DNA from: Phycisphaerae bacterium
Lineage (GTDB): Bacteria; Planctomycetota; Phycisphaerae; UBA1845
Assembly: GCA_029260035.1 (NCBI GenBank)
Contig: JAJDEA010000123.1
Span: 1 to 58,110, forward strand
Direction: 5' to 3'
Length of the DNA: 58,110 nt
The translations under genes were made by a program, and so were the position numbers. Below are positions 8,240 to 18,994 of this stretch, piece after piece. Each line of letters opens with the position of its first letter. Positions within the stretch are counted from its first letter, which is position 1. Below the pieces are notes generated by a model. The model had not been told where the DNA came from, ran no database searches, and saw only the letters and a program-made list of their open reading frames with translations.

Positions 8240-8755
8240 TTACTTTCTGGGAAATTTTTTATCGAGAATCGCGTTCCATTCTGCAACAACGTCGTCTTGC
8301 TCTTTCAAGAACGTTTCCACGTCACCCTCGACCCGCACGCTTGTCATGACATCGCCTTGACTCGTAGCGTCAACCACATCCTGTCCTGACGCGACCTTGC
8401 CAAAAACAGAATGCTTGCCGTCCAACCACGACGTCTCGCCGTGCGTGATGAAAAACTGGCTGCCGTTGGATGCGGGGCCTGAATTCGCCATCGACAACGT
8501 CCCTGGAGTATCGTGCTTGAGACTTGGATGAAACTCATCTTCAAATTGATACCCCGGCCCACTCGTGCCGGTGCCGGTTGGGTCGCCTCCCTGAACCATA
8601 AAATCAGGAATGACACGGTGAAACTTCAAACCGTCGTAATAGCCACGCTGCGCAAGGTTCACAAAATTTGCGACAGTCTTGGGGGCTTCGTTGGGACATA
8701 GAGCAATACGAACCGCCCCTTTTGTCGTTTCTATTGCAGCAAACAAGTCACTCAT
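8240..8755 (-). CDS. Cyclophilin-type peptidyl-prolyl isomerase, cytoplasmic
   Basis: 171 residues with the full single cyclophilin domain and no signal peptide: [36 protein letters not shown] and S-V-F-G-K-V carry the active-site Arg, Phe and Gln residues. Length and motif order match the bacterial PpiB group. It is closely similar to the exported cyclophilin next to it (8869-9474), down to the shared C-terminus W-N-A-I-L-D-K-x-F-P-R-K, which suggests local duplication with one copy kept in the cytoplasm and the other exported. Confidence 0.93.
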   Translation of the reverse strand: MSDLFAAIETTKGAVRIALCPNEAPKTVANFVNLAQRGYYDGLKFHRVIPDFMVQGGDPTGTGTSGPGYQFEDEFHPSLKHDTPGTLSMANSGPASNGSQFFITHGETSWLDGKHSVFGKVASGQDVVDATSQGDVMTSVRVEGDVETFLKEQDDVVAEWNAILDKKFPRK

Positions 8756-8820
8756 TTCGGTCGATCCTCTCGTGTTGACTTCTTAGCCCAACAGGGCCAA
8801 AAACGACTAACCAATGGCAC

Positions 8821-8843
8821 AAAAAAGAGCCAAGACGGGCCTC
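8821..8843 (-). terminator. Probable terminator after the exported cyclophilin
   Basis: On the minus strand GAGGCC pairs with GGCTC with one bulged base, followed by six T (A run at 8821-8826). A second small stem, ACGCC-CTTC-GGCGT, lies just before it at about 8850-8865. Confidence 0.5.
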
Positions 8844-8868
8844 CGACATCACGCCGAAGGGCGTCACC

Positions 8869-9474
8869 CTATTTGCCCTTGTTCTTGCGCGGAAACTGCT
8901 TGTCAAGAATCGCGTTCCACTTATCTACCTGCTCTTTGTGCTTGGCCAGAAACCCTTTGACATCGCCCTTGATGCGAATCGTTTTCATGACGTCGTCTTT
9001 CGCGATGGAGTCGACGACTTTCTGCCCGGAAATCACTTTTCCAAAGACGGAATGTCTATTGTCAAGGTGAGGCGTCGGGTTATGCGTTATGAAGAACTGA
9101 CTGCCGTTGGTTCCAGGGCCCGAATTCGCCATTGAAAGGATTCCAGCAGAATCATGTCGGCGTGACGAGTGGAACTCATCCTTGAACTTATAACCGGGGC
9201 CACCCCGTCCGGTTCCCGTTGGATCGCCACCTTGAATCATGAATTTGGCAATGACGCGGTGAAATTTCAGACCATCGTAGTAACCTCGGTCAGCCAGATT
9301 CACAAAACTGGCAACGGTCACAGGTGCTTCATTCGGATACAGTTCCACCTGTATTTCGCCTTTGTCCGTGTCGAAAACGGCGACGAGTCCGGAATCTTTC
9401 TTATCCTCGGCTTGCACTGTCCCAACGAATCCCACTACAACCAAGCCCAAGGTAAACAAGACAGCTCTTTGCAT
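8869..9474 (-). CDS. Cyclophilin-type peptidyl-prolyl isomerase, exported
   Basis: 201 residues from the ATG at 9474, chosen because AGAAGGAG lies 8 bases upstream and the ATG opens a standard signal peptide ([11 protein letters not shown], hydrophobic core, V-Q-A-E cleavage site). The mature part is a complete cyclophilin domain ([27 protein letters not shown]). Its partner gene downstream is the cytoplasmic copy. It should act in the periplasm or at the outer face of the membrane. Confidence 0.93.
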   Translation of the reverse strand: MQRAVLFTLGLVVVGFVGTVQAEDKKDSGLVAVFDTDKGEIQVELYPNEAPVTVASFVNLADRGYYDGLKFHRVIAKFMIQGGDPTGTGRGGPGYKFKDEFHSSRRHDSAGILSMANSGPGTNGSQFFITHNPTPHLDNRHSVFGKVISGQKVVDSIAKDDVMKTIRIKGDVKGFLAKHKEQVDKWNAILDKQFPRKNKGK

Positions 9475-9544
9475 AACAAAACTCCTTCTACAGTTTCTTT
9501 TCGACGCAGCTCCCCGCACGATTGGCGAAGCCCGTCAGTCTTAC

Positions 9545-10768
9545 CTAATCAATTACTTGTATCAACTGGATGTCATAAGTCAGCTTCGCACCCGGTGGAA
9601 CGGAAGGAAGCTTACCTTCATCACCGTACGCCAAAACGGGAGGAATCTCCAGTCGACGAAATCCACCTTCTTTCATTGTCATCAATCCCAGCCGCCAACC
9701 CGGAATTACATCCACCATCTCGAGCGACATCGGCTCGTTCCGTTGTACCGAACTATCAAACAAATAGCCATCAGCAAGCCAGCCGGAATAGTGCACCTTA
9801 ACTTTCGACCCATCAGTCGGAGACCTACCTTCCCCCACCTTCATATCCCAATACTTCAAACCCGAGCCGTCGGCAATCGGCTTGATGCCATCAACCGACG
9901 CTTGCTGCACAACATGCGGTGTCGTCACGACTTCGATTAGTTCAATCTCATAAATCAAATCTGCCTTGGGTGGAATCCGCGGTAGGCGACCAGCCTCACC
10001 ATACGCCACCAGGTAAGGGACTTCGAACCGGCACCTGCCGCCCTCCTTCATGGTCACAATGCCTCGTCTTAAGCCCTCCGTTATATCTGTGACTATGAAT
10101 TCCTCGGGCTTTTTGCGAAGAAGGGTGCTATCCAGAAATGTGCCATCCGAAAGCCAAAGTGAATAATGAGCGTTGACTTTGGACGCGTGATTCGGGGACT
10201 TTCCCTTTCCTTGCTTAAGCGTCCATTTCTTAACCCCTCGGCTAAGCTCGACAAGCTTTAGCTTCGATACGTCGCCTAGCGTCGGGAGTGGTCGAATCTC
10301 AATCAACTGCACTTCAAAAATCAGATCGGCATTCTCAGGAATAAGAGGAGGGCGCCCCTTTTCGCCAAGAGCAATCTTCGACGGAATCTCCAGCCGGCGA
10401 ATACCTCCGGGCTTCATGGTCGAGAGGCCTTCGCCCCACCCTTTCATGACTTGATCGAGGCGAAAGGACTCCGTCTTGTTTCGCTTAACGGAACTGTCAA
10501 ACAAAGTGCCGTCGTCGAGCCATCCCGAATAATGAACGATCACATAAGCATTTGGCGGCGGAGAAGAACCCGTTCCGACCTTGATATCCCAATACTTCAG
10601 ACCTGAATCCGTCGTAATGCCCTTAAGGCCTTCAACGGACGTCGGAAAGGGGTCCAAAGCAGAACTGACGTTCGGCGCTGAGCCTCCCGCAATGACCACG
10701 CCTACAGAAAACACAAACCAGCTTGTCAGTACGGCAACCATTCGCCCACCACGCAAGGATTCAAACAT
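9545..10768 (-). CDS. Exported protein with three FKBP domains
   Basis: 407 residues from the ATG at 10768; an ATG nine codons later, at 10741, is also possible. A hydrophobic segment (V-A-V-L-T-S-W-F-V-F-S-V-G-V-V-I) at the N-terminus acts as signal or anchor. Three FKBP-type isomerase domains of about 110 residues follow, each with V-H-Y-S-G-W-L or its equivalent, D-G-T/Y-x-F/L-D-S-S, G-x-x-T-M-K-x-G-G-x-R-R/C-x-E-I/V-P, A-Y/L-G-E-x-G, and a closing I-E/Q-L-I-E/Q-V strand. The middle domain is most divergent (A-H-Y-S-L-W-L-S, R-C-R-F-E-V). Tandem FKBPs usually act as chaperone-isomerases with one active domain and others for binding. Confidence 0.9.
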   Translation of the reverse strand: MFESLRGGRMVAVLTSWFVFSVGVVIAGGSAPNVSSALDPFPTSVEGLKGITTDSGLKYWDIKVGTGSSPPPNAYVIVHYSGWLDDGTLFDSSVKRNKTESFRLDQVMKGWGEGLSTMKPGGIRRLEIPSKIALGEKGRPPLIPENADLIFEVQLIEIRPLPTLGDVSKLKLVELSRGVKKWTLKQGKGKSPNHASKVNAHYSLWLSDGTFLDSTLLRKKPEEFIVTDITEGLRRGIVTMKEGGRCRFEVPYLVAYGEAGRLPRIPPKADLIYEIELIEVVTTPHVVQQASVDGIKPIADGSGLKYWDMKVGEGRSPTDGSKVKVHYSGWLADGYLFDSSVQRNEPMSLEMVDVIPGWRLGLMTMKEGGFRRLEIPPVLAYGDEGKLPSVPPGAKLTYDIQLIQVID

Positions 10769-11217
10769 CACACGTTGTTCCCCATCTACACTCTTGTCCA
10801 CAACGTCTCGGCGACGAAAACAGGCTTTCTCAGCACATCCGAAAACCATCGATGCCGAGCATCAAAAGGCCCGATCGCACCAGGGACATCACCTAGGTTC
10901 GCCTCCATCCGCAAAGAATAGATCATTTTCCACAACTGGCAGCATTATGCAACGACCGTCGACGATTCTGAAGAAGGAAGCTGGTCCAACTTGATTATCT
11001 CAGCGCAATAGGGGGTACACTAGCCGCTCGTTACGTTCGTGTTTCAAGGCCTAAAGGCAAACAACACTCGATATGCAGCTTGCAGGAAGCTGACTATCGG
11101 CACCTCACTTACCCCGCGACTCAAAATGCTCGCTGTCCAACGAAGAATCGGTTGGGTACGATACTACATGACCAACAGTCACCAAGGCTTGAAATGACGC
11201 CGCAATGATCTCGATTT
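10769..11217. other. Divergent intergenic region
   Basis: 449 bases between the triple-FKBP gene and the transporter-acyltransferase gene. I see no gene with supporting features. It must contain two divergent promoters. Confidence 0.5.
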
Positions 11218-13164
11218 GTGCGTCTCGGATCGCAACAGCCGGAGAACCGCGCAATCGTGGACAGCAAGCCAGTCAAATCCTCAAACCTTCTCGCAAATCG
11301 CAATTTCATTCTCCTGCTGGCTGCCTACGCTGTGAGCGCCATGGGCGATCACCTTTCCGAAATGGCCATTCTAAAGACGCAAAACGCACTCAGCCCGGAG
11401 GTCGACGTAACGCCGCTCTACGCCCGGATGACGTTCGTTTTCTTCCTGCCTTTTCTTCTGTTCTCGCCGATCACCGGATGGCTCGCAGACAAATTGCCCC
11501 GCCGAGGATTGATGGTCGTGGCTGACCTGGCGCGTGTCGCCATCCTCTTCTTCTTTGCGAGTCTTATCACATGGTCGCAAAGCTTTTCAATCTGGGGTCC
11601 GATTCTACCTCTATTTCTTGTTGGCGCGTTTGCAGCGGTCTTTTCGCCCGCTCGGTCAGCGATGCTCCCTACGCTCATTGAGCCGACACAACTGATTCGC
11701 GCTAACGGATTCATCAGCGGCCTTGGATTCATTGCAACAATGGCAGCCGCAGTCATTGGCGGATATCTCGCGGACCATTACGAGCCTATGCTGGCGTTTA
11801 GAATCGATGCCGGAACATTTGTTGTAAGTGCAATTATTTTGGCACTACTTCGTCCACCGAAATTTCGACGCGCCGAAGCCAGTGCAGTACAATCGAGCAA
11901 CGTCGTATCTGAAGTATGTGCAGGCTTTCGCTATGTATGGTGTCACAGGCATGTGCGAGAGCTATTGATCGTGGCAGCGATCATTTGGTTGTGCCTGCCA
12001 TTGGTGAACAGCGTAATCCCAGCTGTCGTTCGAGATGTTTACCATGGCACATACACCATGATGAGCAGCTTCCGCGCAATACCGGGAGCCGGACTCATCC
12101 TCGGTGCTATCATCATTATCGTGTTCGGAGATGCACTGCGCGCGGAAATCGCGATGACATGGGGTCTGGTGGGCCTCGGCGCTGCACTGCTCGTGTTCGC
12201 CATTTCGACGCTGGTCCCGACAACACCCGCTACCGCTGCACGCATTGGCGCAGTGGGCGTCTTCTTCGCTGGGCTTTTCACCGTAGCTGTCATGGCCAGC
12301 TTCAACTCATTGCTTCAAAGAACAGTCGCGAACCGATTTCGAGGCCGGGTTTTCGGGGTCAAAGACCTGACCTGCATCGCAGCACTCCTCTTGGCGACCG
12401 GAAGTATCGGCATTCCACAATGGAAACGAGTGGATCAATGGGTCGCTTGGATCCTACTCGCCGTAGTCGCTCTCACTTTCTTCGCTGGATTTACTGTCTT
12501 GCGAATTCGATTGCAGCGAGGCGCGCGTGGCCCTGCATTAACATGGATAGAGAACCTCAACGAGTTCTTTTCAAAATTCTATTGGAGACTACGAAGAGTT
12601 GGCCGATGCACAGTCCCCTTGGAAGGGGCGGTCATCATCGTCTCGAACCATACTTGCTCTGCTGACCCGTCACTATTGAGCGCTGCTCTTCCATACCGTT
12701 CCATATCGTTTATGGTTGCTGCGGAATACGCAACACAGCCGATCGTTCGGTCTATCGTTAAGCTATTGGAGTGCATACCGGTAAAACGTAACAGTCGGGA
12801 CGCTGGTTCAATGAAGGCGGCTATGCGACACCTCAGAGCAGGTAAAGCAATGGGTATTTTCATTGAGGGGAAAATCACGCCGCCCGACGAGATTGTAGAG
12901 CCGAAGGAAGGTGCAGCGATGCTGGCACTCAAGACCGGAACACCTGTTATTCCGGCGTTCATAGCCGGGACGAAATATCATGACAACATTCTTCCCGGCT
13001 TATTGGCGCGACACAACGTGACGGTACACTTCGGCCCGCCGGTAGATTTGGGCGACGACGACAACGCAAAACCGACGCGGGAACAAATCCAGCTCGCATC
13101 GCAAAAAATCTATCAAGCAATCAAGTCACTTGCCCCGACAGAATCAAGAGGAACAGAAGAGTAA
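11218..13164 (+). CDS. MFS transporter-PlsC acyltransferase fusion (LplT-Aas-like)
   Basis: About 648 residues. Residues of about 25-430 are a 12-helix major facilitator domain with the loop-2/3 motif G-W-L-A-D-K-L-P-R-R and second-half R-F-R-G-R-V-F-G. Residues of about 450-640 are a 1-acylglycerol-phosphate acyltransferase domain with the HX4D catalytic motif (H478 to D483 in N-H-T-C-S-A-D) and a G-I-F-I-E-G substrate motif around E550. This matches lysophospholipid flippase LplT joined to the acyltransferase half of Aas, which takes up and re-acylates lysophospholipids. Starts are GTG at 11218 or at 11257; the latter has GGAG twelve bases upstream. The synthetase domain that completes Aas is missing here but a candidate lies at 19538-21007. 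Confidence 0.88.
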   Translation: MRLGSQQPENRAIVDSKPVKSSNLLANRNFILLLAAYAVSAMGDHLSEMAILKTQNALSPEVDVTPLYARMTFVFFLPFLLFSPITGWLADKLPRRGLMVVADLARVAILFFFASLITWSQSFSIWGPILPLFLVGAFAAVFSPARSAMLPTLIEPTQLIRANGFISGLGFIATMAAAVIGGYLADHYEPMLAFRIDAGTFVVSAIILALLRPPKFRRAEASAVQSSNVVSEVCAGFRYVWCHRHVRELLIVAAIIWLCLPLVNSVIPAVVRDVYHGTYTMMSSFRAIPGAGLILGAIIIIVFGDALRAEIAMTWGLVGLGAALLVFAISTLVPTTPATAARIGAVGVFFAGLFTVAVMASFNSLLQRTVANRFRGRVFGVKDLTCIAALLLATGSIGIPQWKRVDQWVAWILLAVVALTFFAGFTVLRIRLQRGARGPALTWIENLNEFFSKFYWRLRRVGRCTVPLEGAVIIVSNHTCSADPSLLSAALPYRSISFMVAAEYATQPIVRSIVKLLECIPVKRNSRDAGSMKAAMRHLRAGKAMGIFIEGKITPPDEIVEPKEGAAMLALKTGTPVIPAFIAGTKYHDNILPGLLARHNVTVHFGPPVDLGDDDNAKPTREQIQLASQKIYQAIKSLAPTESRGTEE

Positions 13165-13191
13165 GGACGCTCCAATACAACCAATCGGAAA

Positions 13192-14781
13192 ATGGCTATG
13201 ACCAACCTTTGGCAACGTTACCAGAATCACCTTTGCACCGTAGAATCAATAGGCCTTCGCGTGGACATCAGCCGAATGGCCTTCAACGACAACTATTTGT
13301 CAGATATGACTGGCCCCATTTCCCAAGCGCTTCAGGCTATGGATTCGCTGGAAAAAGGTGGAAAAGCCAATCCGGATGAAGACCGGATGGTCGGCCATTA
13401 TTGGCTGCGCAACCCCGCACTCGCGCCAACGACCGAGATCAAAGAGTCGATCGAGCAAACTCAAAAAGCCATCAAGGAATTTGCTGATGATGTTCATGCC
13501 GGCCGTGTTATTCCGCAAAAGGCCGATGGGTTTTACATCGCGCTTGTGATCGGAATCGGCGGCTCTGCGCTAGGCCCACAGTTTGTCGATGATGCGCTAG
13601 GCGGATCAGGCGAATCGATGCTGCTTCGCTTCATCGACAATACCGACCCAGACGGATTCGATCAAATTCTCAGCGAGTTAGACGGCTCACTCCACGAAAC
13701 ACTTACGATCGTCGTCTCCAAGTCAGGCGGCACAATCGAAACCCACAACGCGATGATCGAAGTCTCGTCCGCTTATGAACGCGCCGGGCTTGAATTCGCC
13801 AAACATGCGGTGGCCATCACATGCGAGAACAGCAAACTTCACCGAAAAGCCACCAACGAAAACTGGCTCCAGACATTCCCAATTTGGGATTGGGTCGGAG
13901 GCCGAACATCTGTTTTCTCTGCGGTTGGCCTTCTTCCAGCAGCGCTGCAGGGCATTGACGTGGACGCAATGCTTGAAGGAGCGAGCATGTGTGACAAGTC
14001 AACGCGCGACGAGAATATTTCCAGCAACCCGGCGGCGATTTTGGCACTTATGTGGCACTATTCATCAAGAATTCGCAATAAGAAGAATATGGTAATACTG
14101 CCCTACCGAGACCGCCTGCTCCTTTTCAGTCGCTACCTACAGCAACTCGTCATGGAATCGATAGGTAAAGCAACAGACCGCGACGGCGCTGTCATTCACG
14201 AAGGTCTTACGGTTTTCGGGAACAAGGGAACGACCGATCAGCACGCGCTGGTCCAACAGCTACAAGAAGGTCGAAATGATTTCTTCACGACGTTTATCCA
14301 TGCGCAGGCGGCGCGCGCAGACAAGTCGGCTGATGTCGGAAACGGCATGACCGCCGGCGATTATCTTAGCGCCTTTCTCTACGGAACACGCGACGCACTT
14401 TACCGCGCAGATCGAGAGTCTATCACGATCACACTGGATTCGCTTAATGCTCGATCAATCGGTGCATTGATGGCGCTGTTCGAGCGTGCCGTTGGGCTTT
14501 ACGCTGAACTTCTCAACATCAATGCATATCACCAGCCCGGCGTCGAGATGGGCAAAAAATCAGCCAGCGAGTTGATCGAACTGCTGCAAAGCGTTCTCGC
14601 TTACCTGAACGACAACCGTCAAACGTCCTTTTCCGCAGAGCAGGTCGCACAAGCCATCAACCAAAACGAACAAGTCGAATCGATTTACCATTCATTGGAG
14701 AATACTGCTGCGAGCGGCGAACACGGAATAGAGCGGGACGGAGGCACCACTCCTGGATCGAAAAAATACCAAGCCGGGTAG
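13192..14781 (+). CDS. pgi: Glucose-6-phosphate isomerase
   Basis: 529 residues with all landmarks of phosphoglucose isomerase, which interconverts glucose 6-phosphate and fructose 6-phosphate. I-G-I-G-G-S-A-L-G-P, S-K-S-G-G-T-I-E-T and the catalytic E322 in V-M-E-S-I-G-K are present, as are H351 in G-T-T-D-Q-H-A-L and K455 in M-G-K-K-S. The sugar-isomerase double fold is complete, and the length is in the range of the longer bacterial enzymes. It begins 27 bases after the transporter-acyltransferase stop on the same strand, so the two may be co-transcribed without an obvious functional link. The C-terminal 30 residues are low in complexity and probably disordered. Confidence 0.96.
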   Translation: MAMTNLWQRYQNHLCTVESIGLRVDISRMAFNDNYLSDMTGPISQALQAMDSLEKGGKANPDEDRMVGHYWLRNPALAPTTEIKESIEQTQKAIKEFADDVHAGRVIPQKADGFYIALVIGIGGSALGPQFVDDALGGSGESMLLRFIDNTDPDGFDQILSELDGSLHETLTIVVSKSGGTIETHNAMIEVSSAYERAGLEFAKHAVAITCENSKLHRKATNENWLQTFPIWDWVGGRTSVFSAVGLLPAALQGIDVDAMLEGASMCDKSTRDENISSNPAAILALMWHYSSRIRNKKNMVILPYRDRLLLFSRYLQQLVMESIGKATDRDGAVIHEGLTVFGNKGTTDQHALVQQLQEGRNDFFTTFIHAQAARADKSADVGNGMTAGDYLSAFLYGTRDALYRADRESITITLDSLNARSIGALMALFERAVGLYAELLNINAYHQPGVEMGKKSASELIELLQSVLAYLNDNRQTSFSAEQVAQAINQNEQVESIYHSLENTAASGEHGIERDGGTTPGSKKYQAG

Positions 14782-14900
14782 AGCAGGGCAGTCTATTCAT
14801 GCAAAAACGCGATCGCCTCCCGCTCACCGTCTTCGACCTTGATTCGGTCTTGTAACACGGCAAACGGAAGGCGTCGCGCGATGGAATTCAAACAGGCCGT

Positions 14901-16970
14901 TTACTGCGCCTGACATTCATCCGGAACACCATTGCCATCACTATCGTTGCCAACAAGCTCGCACTCATCAGGAATGCCGTTACCTTGGCAATCCAATGAA
15001 CAAGTGCCGTTTCCGTTATCGTTCCCGTTGGGGCCTGCCAAGCTAAACGTGCCGACACAGAGGTCACAAGCGTCGGGAGTGCCATTGTCATTGCAATCCG
15101 AAACCGTTTGACAAACCGCCACCACCAATTGATTGATCGTGCCAGCCAGATCGGCTTGTGGATCCGTGGATTGCGAGGTAGTCCCGCCTGTAGCCATAGC
15201 GAGGTCATTTGCCAGTGTCAAAATGCAGTTGTTCGTCTGCTGGTCATTCCCCGTTCCTGAGAAATCAGCGATGATCGGAGAAACGAATACGTTGTTTGCA
15301 AGCGCCTGAGCGATCGCGTTGTCAATCGCATCTCGATCCGAGCCGGGGTCATCACAGGAGGCGTTTCCGTCCTGCGGATCCTCATCACTGATCGGAACGA
15401 TGATTCGAATGGAACCCATCGTCCAGGGGAATCGACTCGCAACCACAGCCGTTGCTGGCCCCCAGTCTTCACTGTCATCGATGAAGTCGTTCGTCCCAGG
15501 TACGGCACTGCCCAGCAAATCAAGCACGTTATCCGTCAGGCAGGGGAAATCGGAATCGTCGCTCGCATCTTCGGTAATCCCAAGAAAAGTCGGATTTACA
15601 TTTATTCCCAAAACGCGGAGATCGGAAACAACTTGCCCGATGTTTGCACAGAGAGCTTGCCCCTCATTATCCATAGACCCTGAGGTATCCATAACAAATA
15701 CCAGATCAACAGACGGGCATGACACACATTCGTCAGGAATACCATTGCCGTCACAGTCAAAACTCGTTTGGTTTGCAATGTCGCACGAGTCGTGCAGGCC
15801 ATTGCCGTTGCAGTCCAATTCGCATTCATCAGGAACACCACTGTTGTCGCAGTCGAAACTGGTTCCGTCCGCAATGTCACATGAATCCAACTGGCCGTTG
15901 CTATTGCAATCCGGCAGGCCTACACATAGCTGCATACACACCGCTTCCTGCTGCTGCGTGAAGACCGTGGCACCTGAGATTGTAGCGCTCGACATTCCAG
16001 TCTCAAAGAACTCGACCGTCAATAACTCATAGAGGCCGCCATCAACCTGGAAATTGGCAAGTTCAAAGGCCAAGAGTTGGCCGGGTGCCAAATCCGTTGC
16101 ATAGCCCAGACCCGCCCCCGTGTTGATCGGCAGATCGACCAGTACGCCAAAGTCGTTCGTCATCTGCGTCCCAGCAAACTCCTCGGGAGGGTTCACAAGA
16201 CCAGTCTCGAGCCGAACCCATCTGCGCGGGCCGTAATTCACGTCGATGCCTTGTTGGTCCTGCAATCGTCTGCCGTCAACCGAAAAAATGAGGCAATCGC
16301 CGTTGAAAGGCCCGGTCCGGTGGAAGAACAACCTCATCGTAACATCGTTGCCCGGCTTGTAGGTCGGCGGTACGGCCATACGAAACGCGATAGCACCGGT
16401 TGAAGTAACGGTAGCAGTTGGATTGATTTGGTATTGGCCGAGTGCGGGTTCGTCGATGGTGACCAGATTACCGACGGGGAGTTGGGGCGTTGCAGTACCC
16501 GCTTCAGCGAAGAAATCATCGACGAAAACATGGAAATACTGCGGACCTGCTGGACCTGGTATTCCCGGCGGGCCTGCTGAGCCAGACGATCCGGAATCAC
16601 CCGGTGCGCCTTGGGCACCGGCTTCGCCGGGAGGGCCGGGTTCGCCTTGCGGACCAGCTGGTCCTTCAGGGCCTTGTGGACCTTCAGGTCCTGGCGCTCC
16701 TGCTTCACCAGCTTCGCCGGGTAATCCCTGCTGACCTGCAGGACCATCGGGGCCCGGGACGGGCTGGCCAGCTGCGTCGTCAGTAGCGCCGGCAACCGTT
16801 GCACCTTGGTTAAGAAGCAGTGCGGTAGCTAGTCCGCCGAAAAGCAGATCCCGCTGATAGTCTTGCAGTCCGAGAAATGGACTGCCGCAACTGGTTTGCA
16901 GAACAAGTCCCGTAATACTCAACGCCACACAAAAACGTGGCCAATTTGCTCTTTTGGAATTCACAACCAT
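14901..16970 (-). CDS. Collagen-like lipoprotein with DCNGNG repeats and VWA domain
   Basis: 689 residues. A lipobox (L-Q-T-S-C-G) near residue 28 predicts a lipoprotein. A conserved block follows ([19 protein letters not shown]), then about 75 residues of Gly-X-Y collagen-like repeats, a beta-rich domain (F-V-D-D-F-F to V-E-F-F-E), calcium-binding-type D-C-N-G-N-G-x-x-D-x-C repeats, and a von Willebrand A domain with MIDAS D-T-S-G-S-M. Further D-C-N-D-N-G-T-P-D repeats close the protein. The parts suggest a surface adhesin or filament protein binding metal. ATG at 16970 is only one base after AGGAG; GTG at 16964 is better spaced. It follows its paralog by 107 bases. Confidence 0.88.
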   Translation of the reverse strand: MVVNSKRANWPRFCVALSITGLVLQTSCGSPFLGLQDYQRDLLFGGLATALLLNQGATVAGATDDAAGQPVPGPDGPAGQQGLPGEAGEAGAPGPEGPQGPEGPAGPQGEPGPPGEAGAQGAPGDSGSSGSAGPPGIPGPAGPQYFHVFVDDFFAEAGTATPQLPVGNLVTIDEPALGQYQINPTATVTSTGAIAFRMAVPPTYKPGNDVTMRLFFHRTGPFNGDCLIFSVDGRRLQDQQGIDVNYGPRRWVRLETGLVNPPEEFAGTQMTNDFGVLVDLPINTGAGLGYATDLAPGQLLAFELANFQVDGGLYELLTVEFFETGMSSATISGATVFTQQQEAVCMQLCVGLPDCNSNGQLDSCDIADGTSFDCDNSGVPDECELDCNGNGLHDSCDIANQTSFDCDGNGIPDECVSCPSVDLVFVMDTSGSMDNEGQALCANIGQVVSDLRVLGINVNPTFLGITEDASDDSDFPCLTDNVLDLLGSAVPGTNDFIDDSEDWGPATAVVASRFPWTMGSIRIIVPISDEDPQDGNASCDDPGSDRDAIDNAIAQALANNVFVSPIIADFSGTGNDQQTNNCILTLANDLAMATGGTTSQSTDPQADLAGTINQLVVAVCQTVSDCNDNGTPDACDLCVGTFSLAGPNGNDNGNGTCSLDCQGNGIPDECELVGNDSDGNGVPDECQAQ

Positions 16971-17077
16971 TCTCCTGAATACTCATTGTAGCGAGCATCA
17001 ACTTCAATAAATCAAAACACCCTCACAACACAACATTCCCAAGCGGTTGGCATTTCCAACCTTCAGGGTGGTTAGCT

Positions 17078-18994
17078 CTATTCGTCGTAGTGGCCCACCG
17101 CGATCATGGCCGGGTAGTCGCCGGTTCGTGCGGACGGTACAGAACCTAAGGAACTCAGCGTGGCCGTATCGAAGATATCAACCTCGTCGGTACAGAAATT
17201 GATCGCGAACAACCTGTCAGTCGTTTCACTCACCGCCATGGCTCCGTAGCAGGAACCCTTACCGAACCCTCCAAGCGTCTGCACATAGGTGATCTCGCTT
17301 GGACAATTTCCAATTCGGTACACATGGATACCCCAATCATCATTCGGAGAGCTTGGACATCTGCTGTCAGCCAGGATGAAGACATGGTCAGACGATCCGT
17401 CAACGGCAATCCAATATGCCGCATCGCTCTGGCAGAAAGTCGGAGCCGTTCCTATGTTGGCTAGCGTTGTGCCATCGAACACCTCAATGTCGCCGTCGTC
17501 TTCATCCGCGACGAAGATCCAATTGCGGGTCGAGTCGTAGGTGACGCCTTCTGCACCGTCGAAGTAATTCCCTGGTACCGCCGACGCATTGATCGACAGA
17601 TCTGGATTGAGTCGGAACAATCCGTCCGCGTCTTCTTCGTCAGTAATGAGCAGATTGCCGTCAGGCAGAGGGGCCATGCCTAGCGGCTCCACCAGTGAGC
17701 CGCCAAAGGTCGGGAAGATTACTGTCACCAAGAAATCAAAGACTCTGAAGGGATTGTCATGGTCGGAAACGAAGAAACGCTGGCCAGCGGTGTCGAAGAC
17801 AAGATGGGCACCATCATCAAACCCAATTGACCCGAAGGAAGAGAATGAACTGTTCGAAAGGTCAATATCAATAATGGTGGAGAAGTCCAGGGCATCGGAG
17901 ATTAGAATCTCGTCGTCCGTATCATTCCAAATGATCACATGCTCGTCTCGAATCGGCGTGACGCCGTTTCCTGAACTGAAACAGCAGGCTTCTTCGACGG
18001 TAGAGAAAACAGTCGCGTTGGAAACGGCAGACGTTCCCGCGTCAAACTCGACAAACTCAACGCCGAGCAATTCATAAAGTCCACCATCAGTTTGAAAATT
18101 CGCGATTTCAAACGCAACCAGCTGTCCGGACGCAAGGTCCGCCGCGTAATTCAATCCGGTCACGGTGTTGAGTGGCAGGTCTACAAAGACACCACGGTCA
18201 GAAAAGCCCACAGCTTCCGACTGACTACTTGGCATCTGGCTCAATCCTGTTTCGACGCGAATCCAACGCCTTGGCCCATAACCAACTTCAACACTTTGAC
18301 CATTCTGAAGACGTCTGCCGTCAATCGTAAAGATGAAGCAGTTGCCATCGAAAGGCCCGGTGCGATCAAAGAACAGCCTCATCATGACATCGTTGCCAGC
18401 CTTGTAGGTAGGCGGAATCGTCACGCGGTACGCGATTGCACTCGTCGAGGAGCGATACTGCATTTCCCCAAGCGCTGGCTCGTCAATCGTAACAAGCCCT
18501 CCGACCGGGAAATTCTCAATCGGAGTATTGCTTTCCATGAAGAAGTCATCCACAAACACCTGAAACATCGAAGGCCCCGCCGGTCCTTCCGGGCCTGGAG
18601 GTCCTGCAGAACCAGCAGCGCCAGCATCACCAGCATCACCGTCTGAACCAGCCTGCCCAGCTTCACCGGGAGCACCAGCTTCGCCCTGCGGACCTGCTGG
18701 TCCTTGCGGGCCTTCCGGTCCTGCTGGGCCGGCCTCACCAGAATTGCCGGGAATACCACGCTCACCTTCCGGGCCTTCCGGCCCTGGAATCGGCTGGCCT
18801 GCAGCGGCATCCGTCGCACCCGCGACCGTAGCACCCTGGTTGAGCAAGAGCGCCGTAGCCAAACCGCCGAAGAGCAAATCTCGCTGATAATCTTCCAAGC
18901 CGAGAAAAGGGCTGCCGCAACCCGATTTCAAACAAACCGCGGCCGCCAGCGCAATGATAGTGACACTTGCCGTTCCGATGCGTTTCCGTTTCAT
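17078..18994 (-). CDS. Collagen-like lipoprotein with beta-propeller C-terminus
   Basis: 638 residues from the ATG at 18994 (GAGGAG upstream). Its N-terminal half parallels the neighbour at 14901: lipoprotein signal (K-S-G-C-G), the block [15 protein letters not shown], Gly-X-Y repeats, and the beta domain [18 protein letters not shown]-x-x-G-R-R-L-Q, G-P-R-R-W. The C-terminal half is different: about 270 residues of repeated strands such as [19 protein letters not shown] and [10 protein letters not shown], which read as a six- or seven-bladed propeller of the NHL/YVTN type. It is probably co-transcribed with the downstream paralog. A surface role is inferred. Confidence 0.87.
   Translation of the reverse strand: MKRKRIGTASVTIIALAAAVCLKSGCGSPFLGLEDYQRDLLFGGLATALLLNQGATVAGATDAAAGQPIPGPEGPEGERGIPGNSGEAGPAGPEGPQGPAGPQGEAGAPGEAGQAGSDGDAGDAGAAGSAGPPGPEGPAGPSMFQVFVDDFFMESNTPIENFPVGGLVTIDEPALGEMQYRSSTSAIAYRVTIPPTYKAGNDVMMRLFFDRTGPFDGNCFIFTIDGRRLQNGQSVEVGYGPRRWIRVETGLSQMPSSQSEAVGFSDRGVFVDLPLNTVTGLNYAADLASGQLVAFEIANFQTDGGLYELLGVEFVEFDAGTSAVSNATVFSTVEEACCFSSGNGVTPIRDEHVIIWNDTDDEILISDALDFSTIIDIDLSNSSFSSFGSIGFDDGAHLVFDTAGQRFFVSDHDNPFRVFDFLVTVIFPTFGGSLVEPLGMAPLPDGNLLITDEEDADGLFRLNPDLSINASAVPGNYFDGAEGVTYDSTRNWIFVADEDDGDIEVFDGTTLANIGTAPTFCQSDAAYWIAVDGSSDHVFILADSRCPSSPNDDWGIHVYRIGNCPSEITYVQTLGGFGKGSCYGAMAVSETTDRLFAINFCTDEVDIFDTATLSSLGSVPSARTGDYPAMIAVGHYDE

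Noticed and set aside
16423..16734. Pro/Gly-rich plus-strand frame
   Set aside because: It is the antisense of the Gly-X-Y tract of the collagen-like lipoprotein; such repeats give open mirror frames.
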